Shown: piece after piece, positions 39,086 through 41,689 of the stretch | How positions within the stretch are numbered: position 1 is the first letter of the stretch | Layout: the number at the start of each line of letters is the position of its first letter | Assembly: GCA_035264765.1 (NCBI GenBank) | Contig: DATFPQ010000178.1 | Span: 1 to 41,689, forward strand | Direction of reading: 5' to 3' | DNA: 41,689 bases | Origin: DATFPQ01 sp035264765 | GTDB lineage: Bacteria; Actinomycetota; Actinomycetes; Actinomycetales; Angustibacteraceae | Made by a program: the position numbers and the translations under genes | The notes under the pieces: generated by a model | Databases searched by the model: none | Told to the model about the DNA's origin: nothing | Seen by the model: only the letters and a program-made list of their open reading frames with translations

Positions 39086-39871
39086 TTACTTCACCTCGCG
39101 CCGCGCGCTGAGCCACAGCCCCAGGACCGTGGGAAGCACGACCCAGAGCGCGACGGCTGTCAGCGACTGCGCGGCCTTGCCGTCCAGCTGCACGCTGGCG
39201 ATCCGGTCGAAGGCGCCGAAGACGTTGAACCACTCCCCGGCGCCCTTCAGCACCGAGGCCGCCAGCAGGTTGAACAGCGTGGGCGCCACGAAGAACGCGG
39301 TCAGGGCCACGGCGGTCACCGGCAGCAGGGCACCGAACCCGGCACCCATCAGCACGTTGAGTCCGGGGTAGGCGACCATGCCCACGGCCTCTCGCCAGCC
39401 GAAGGTCCAGTCGGCCGAGCCGTCTCCGACCGCGCCGCCGAGCGCCGTCGCTGCCACGGCCAGCGCAGCCGCCAACGCGATCACCGCGAGCGCGAGGACC
39501 ATCGCCGCCACCACCTTCGCGAGCAGCACCGGCACCCGCCGCGGCGAGAGCGTGAAGGTCGTGAGCGCCGTCCGTTGGCTCCATTCCGCGGTCATGGCCA
39601 GGATCCCCACGACCGGCAGCAGCAGGCCGACCGGCGTCAGCGCCGCTTGCAGGTAGCCCACCAGCGCGACCGGCTCGGTCGACGCGTGGGCCACCTGCCA
39701 GCCAAGCGCCAGGAGGGCGAGCCCCAGCAGGGCGACCAGCACCCAGCGTCCGCTGCGGGTGTCGACCGACTTGCGCAGCTCGACGCCGACGAGGCGGGGG
39801 AACGGCTGCCCGGGGATGCGCGAGAGGTCGACGGTTGTATTCGGCGTCCGGGAAAGGGTCACAGTGCTCAC
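39086..39871 (-). CDS. ABC transporter permease (ABC-2 type)
   Basis: A 261-residue membrane protein with six predicted helices: RWVLVALLGLALLALGW, LLLPVVGILAMTAEWSQRTALTTFTLSPRR (the typical motif after helix 2), VVAAMVLALAVIALAAALAVA, MVAYPGLNVLMGAGFGALL, VALTAFFVAPTLFNLLAASV and AVALWVVLPTVLGLWL. It partners the ATPase encoded 88 bases upstream on the same strand, forming an exporter-like ABC-2 system. The GTG start 39871 is preferred for its AGGAG at 7 bases; ATG 39910 adds 13 residues (MSTLITTDPQETP). Export substrate is unknown; drug or antibiotic efflux is common for this class. Confidence 0.88.
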   Translation of the reverse strand: MSTVTLSRTPNTTVDLSRIPGQPFPRLVGVELRKSVDTRSGRWVLVALLGLALLALGWQVAHASTEPVALVGYLQAALTPVGLLLPVVGILAMTAEWSQRTALTTFTLSPRRVPVLLAKVVAAMVLALAVIALAAALAVAATALGGAVGDGSADWTFGWREAVGMVAYPGLNVLMGAGFGALLPVTAVALTAFFVAPTLFNLLAASVLKGAGEWFNVFGAFDRIASVQLDGKAAQSLTAVALWVVLPTVLGLWLSARREVK

Positions 39872-39959
39872 TGGTGTCTCCTGAGGGTCTGTCGTGATCA
39901 AGGTGCTCATGCCGGGTCCCCGCGGCGTCGTGAGCGCAGCGAGCGACGTCGTGGGGTTT

Positions 39960-40850
39960 TCATGCCGCGTCCTGCTCGGTTGCGGCGGTGAGCTCGAAGA
40001 ACAGCTGCTCCAGGCCGCCGCCGTCCGCGGGCCGCAGCTCGACCAGCACGTGGCCGGTGGCCGCCGCCACCCGGCCGATCTGCTCGGCGGCGGCGTCGAC
40101 GACGAGGCCGCCGTCCGGCTCGGGCTGGACGTCGAGTCCGGCCCGGCCGAGCTCGGCGGCGAGGCCCTGTGGGTCGAGCGCCCGCACTCGGGTGCCGGAG
40201 ACGGCCAGCAGCTGGTCGAGCGGACCCTGCGCCACCACACGTCCGTTCCCGATCACGACGAGGCGGTCGGCCGTGGCCTGCACCTCGTGCAGCAGGTGGC
40301 TGGACAGCAGCACCGTGCCGCCGCGGTCGGCGAAGTCGCGCAGCAGCACGCGCATCCAGCGGATGCCCTCGGGGTCCAGCCCGTTCGCGGGCTCGTCGAG
40401 GACGAGGACGGCGGGGTCGCCGAGCAGGGCGACGCCGATCCCGAGCCGCTGCCGCATGCCGAGCGAGTACTGCCCGACCCGGCGGTTGCCGGCGTCCTGC
40501 AGTCCCACCCGCTCAAGCATCGCCTCGGTGGCGCCCGGCGCGGTGCGGAGGAGCCGGCCCGCCACCTGCAGCGTCTCCAGGCCGGTGCGTCCGGCGTGGG
40601 CGGCGGAGGCGTCCAGCATCACGCCAACCACCCGGCCGGGGTTGCGCAGGTCGCGGTAGCGGTGGCCGGCGACCGTGGCACTGCCGGACGTCGGCGGGGT
40701 GAGCCCGGTGAGCATCCGCAGGGTCGTGGACTTGCCGGCCCCGTTGGGCCCGAGGAAGCCGGTGACGGTGCCCGGCTCGCAGGTGAAGGAGACGTCGGCC
40801 ACGGCGGACGTACTCCCGTAGCGCTTGGTGAGGTTCTCGAGGGCGATCAT
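39960..40850 (-). CDS. ABC transporter ATPase (drug-exporter type)
   Basis: A 296-residue ABC ATPase of the DrrA-like/ABC-2 class. Walker A is GFLGPNGAGKSTTLRML (residues about 33-49), signature YSLGMRQRLGIGVALLG, Walker B VLVLDEPANGLDPEGIRW, H-loop SSHLLHEV. The last about 80 residues form the accessory domain with an acidic tail typical of this group (VLVELRPADGGGLEQLFFELTA). ATG 40850 begins at MIALENLTKRYGS; an in-frame upstream extension to 40904 is unlikely. It is divergent from a sensor histidine kinase, an arrangement in which the two-component system often controls the exporter. Confidence 0.93.
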   Translation of the reverse strand: MIALENLTKRYGSTSAVADVSFTCEPGTVTGFLGPNGAGKSTTLRMLTGLTPPTSGSATVAGHRYRDLRNPGRVVGVMLDASAAHAGRTGLETLQVAGRLLRTAPGATEAMLERVGLQDAGNRRVGQYSLGMRQRLGIGVALLGDPAVLVLDEPANGLDPEGIRWMRVLLRDFADRGGTVLLSSHLLHEVQATADRLVVIGNGRVVAQGPLDQLLAVSGTRVRALDPQGLAAELGRAGLDVQPEPDGGLVVDAAAEQIGRVAAATGHVLVELRPADGGGLEQLFFELTAATEQDAA

Positions 40851-40994
40851 GTGGACGACGATCCCGCCGGGTAGGGGTCCGGCCCATCGGCCTCGCGTCT
40901 GCACTGACCTCCGACTTTCGTAGGGGGTGCGGGGTGGTCAGGACCGACGTCCGGACGACGACTAGGACGTGCCTGCACTCCTAGGGTGGTCGGC

Positions 40995-41689
40995 GTGAGC
41001 TCTGCGGCGCCGACGCGTCCCCCGCGCGGGCGGGGCCGCGTCAGCGTGACCCGCGGGGCTTTTCGCGGCAAGGGCCCGCGGCTGCGGGACGTGCTTGCGG
41101 TAGTCGGCTGCCTGCTGTTCGCCGCCGGTCAGCTGTCGGCGCTGCAGGGCCGACACAGCTGGTGGGTCGTCGGGTTCGAGATCGCGGTGGCCGTGGTGTC
41201 CTCCGGCCTGCTGTGGTGGCGCCGGCGAGCGCCCGTCCTGATCACGCTCGTCGGGGTGGCGGCCTACGTGGTCGCCGGGCAGGGTGCGCCGATGGCCGTG
41301 GGGCTAGCGACTACCGCAGTGCGGCGGCGCGACCGGGTGCTGGTCGCGCTCACCGGTCTGGCGTACGTCGCCTACGCGGTCAGGTCTGCGGTCGTCGACG
41401 GCACTGGAATCACGGGGGCGTTGTCGGGCATCTTCCTGTTCGGCTCGGTGGTCGCGGGCGGCGCGTACATCGGGGCCCGCCGTGACCTCGTCGCGTCGCT
41501 CCGGGAGCGGGCGGAGCGGGCCGAGGCCGAGCGTGAGCTGCGGGTCGACCAGGCGAGGCTGGGCGAACGCACCCGGATCGCGCGAGAGATGCATGACGTC
41601 CTCGCGCACAAGGTCTCGCTCGTCGCTCTGCACGCGGGGGCGCTGGAGGTGAACCCCGGCGTGGGGCCCGAGCAGGTGGAGCGGACGGC
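40995..41689 (+). CDS. Sensor histidine kinase, NarL/DesK type, truncated by the window edge
   Basis: The first 231 codons of an open frame running off the right edge. GTG 40995 begins a basic N-terminus (about 25 residues), then hydrophobic segments near residues 32-48, 56-72, 80-105, 115-130 and 138-155. A linker rich in E/R (residues about 160-190) leads to TRIAREMHDVLAHKVSLVALHAGALEV, the HisKA_3 dimerisation/phosphoacceptor motif, with His-200. The kinase ATPase domain lies outside the window. A TAGGGT -10-like box ends 7 bases before the GTG, so a leaderless mRNA is possible. It is divergent from the ABC exporter. Confidence 0.88.
   Translation, partial: MSSAAPTRPPRGRGRVSVTRGAFRGKGPRLRDVLAVVGCLLFAAGQLSALQGRHSWWVVGFEIAVAVVSSGLLWWRRRAPVLITLVGVAAYVVAGQGAPMAVGLATTAVRRRDRVLVALTGLAYVAYAVRSAVVDGTGITGALSGIFLFGSVVAGGAYIGARRDLVASLRERAERAEAERELRVDQARLGERTRIAREMHDVLAHKVSLVALHAGALEVNPGVGPEQVERT

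Noticed and set aside
1..41689. CRISPR array, integrase, transposase or rRNA
   Set aside because: No regularly spaced repeats, no recombinase motifs and no ribosomal RNA segments were found while reading both strands.

Overview
The window is very GC-rich with dense genes, frequent 4-bp start/stop overlaps, GTG and TTG starts, an IclR-type regulator, DUF7144 and a cysteine leader peptide of the actinobacterial kind. It reads as the chromosome of a high-GC actinomycete. A Geodermatophilales/Kineosporiales-like soil organism is a guess I cannot prove from the sequence. I see no rRNA, tRNA, CRISPR array or intact insertion sequence.

Layout. 1-2.1 kb: a gene-free edge and three small membrane proteins. 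2.2-5.9 kb: glutamate decarboxylase, convergent with a two-gene operon of a RimK-like ATP-grasp ligase and a retropepsin-like domain fused to a seven-helix membrane module. 6.1-13.7 kb: an oxidoreductase, an esterase and a coupled sugar operon (GH1-glycosyltransferase fusion, an unknown 102-residue protein, UDP-galactopyranose mutase), preceded by a GH2 glycosidase. 13.8-28.5 kb: a choline/glycine-betaine island with a Rieske oxygenase, its ferredoxin reductase and Rieske ferredoxin, a choline dehydrogenase-like GMC enzyme, an IclR regulator, a dimethylglycine oxidase, an OpuA-type betaine ABC transporter and betaine-aldehyde dehydrogenase. A PIN/Phd toxin-antitoxin pair and a 5'-truncated YoeB toxin remnant sit inside it. 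28.9-32.9 kb: a DEAD-box helicase and a GAF-PAS-GGDEF-EAL protein, converging on a long hairpin. 33-37.8 kb: an assimilatory sulfate-reduction operon (sir-cysH-cysD-cysN) behind a cysteine leader peptide. 37.9-41.7 kb: topoisomerase IB, a two-gene ABC exporter and the start of a sensor histidine kinase cut by the window edge.

How it works together. The central island encodes uptake of betaine or choline (OpuA), oxidation choline -> betaine aldehyde -> glycine betaine (BetA, BetB), demethylation to dimethylglycine by a three-component Rieske system, and oxidation to sarcosine with the methyl group probably passed to tetrahydrofolate (DMGO). The most interesting signal is a shared 17-bp imperfect palindrome, GTTGCG-N5-CGCAAC. 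It occurs seven times, only in the four promoter regions I would assign to this island: iclR/betA, the ferredoxin, DMGO and betB-opuA. I propose it as the operator of the local IclR protein, which may be made from a leaderless mRNA whose start codon lies inside one operator.
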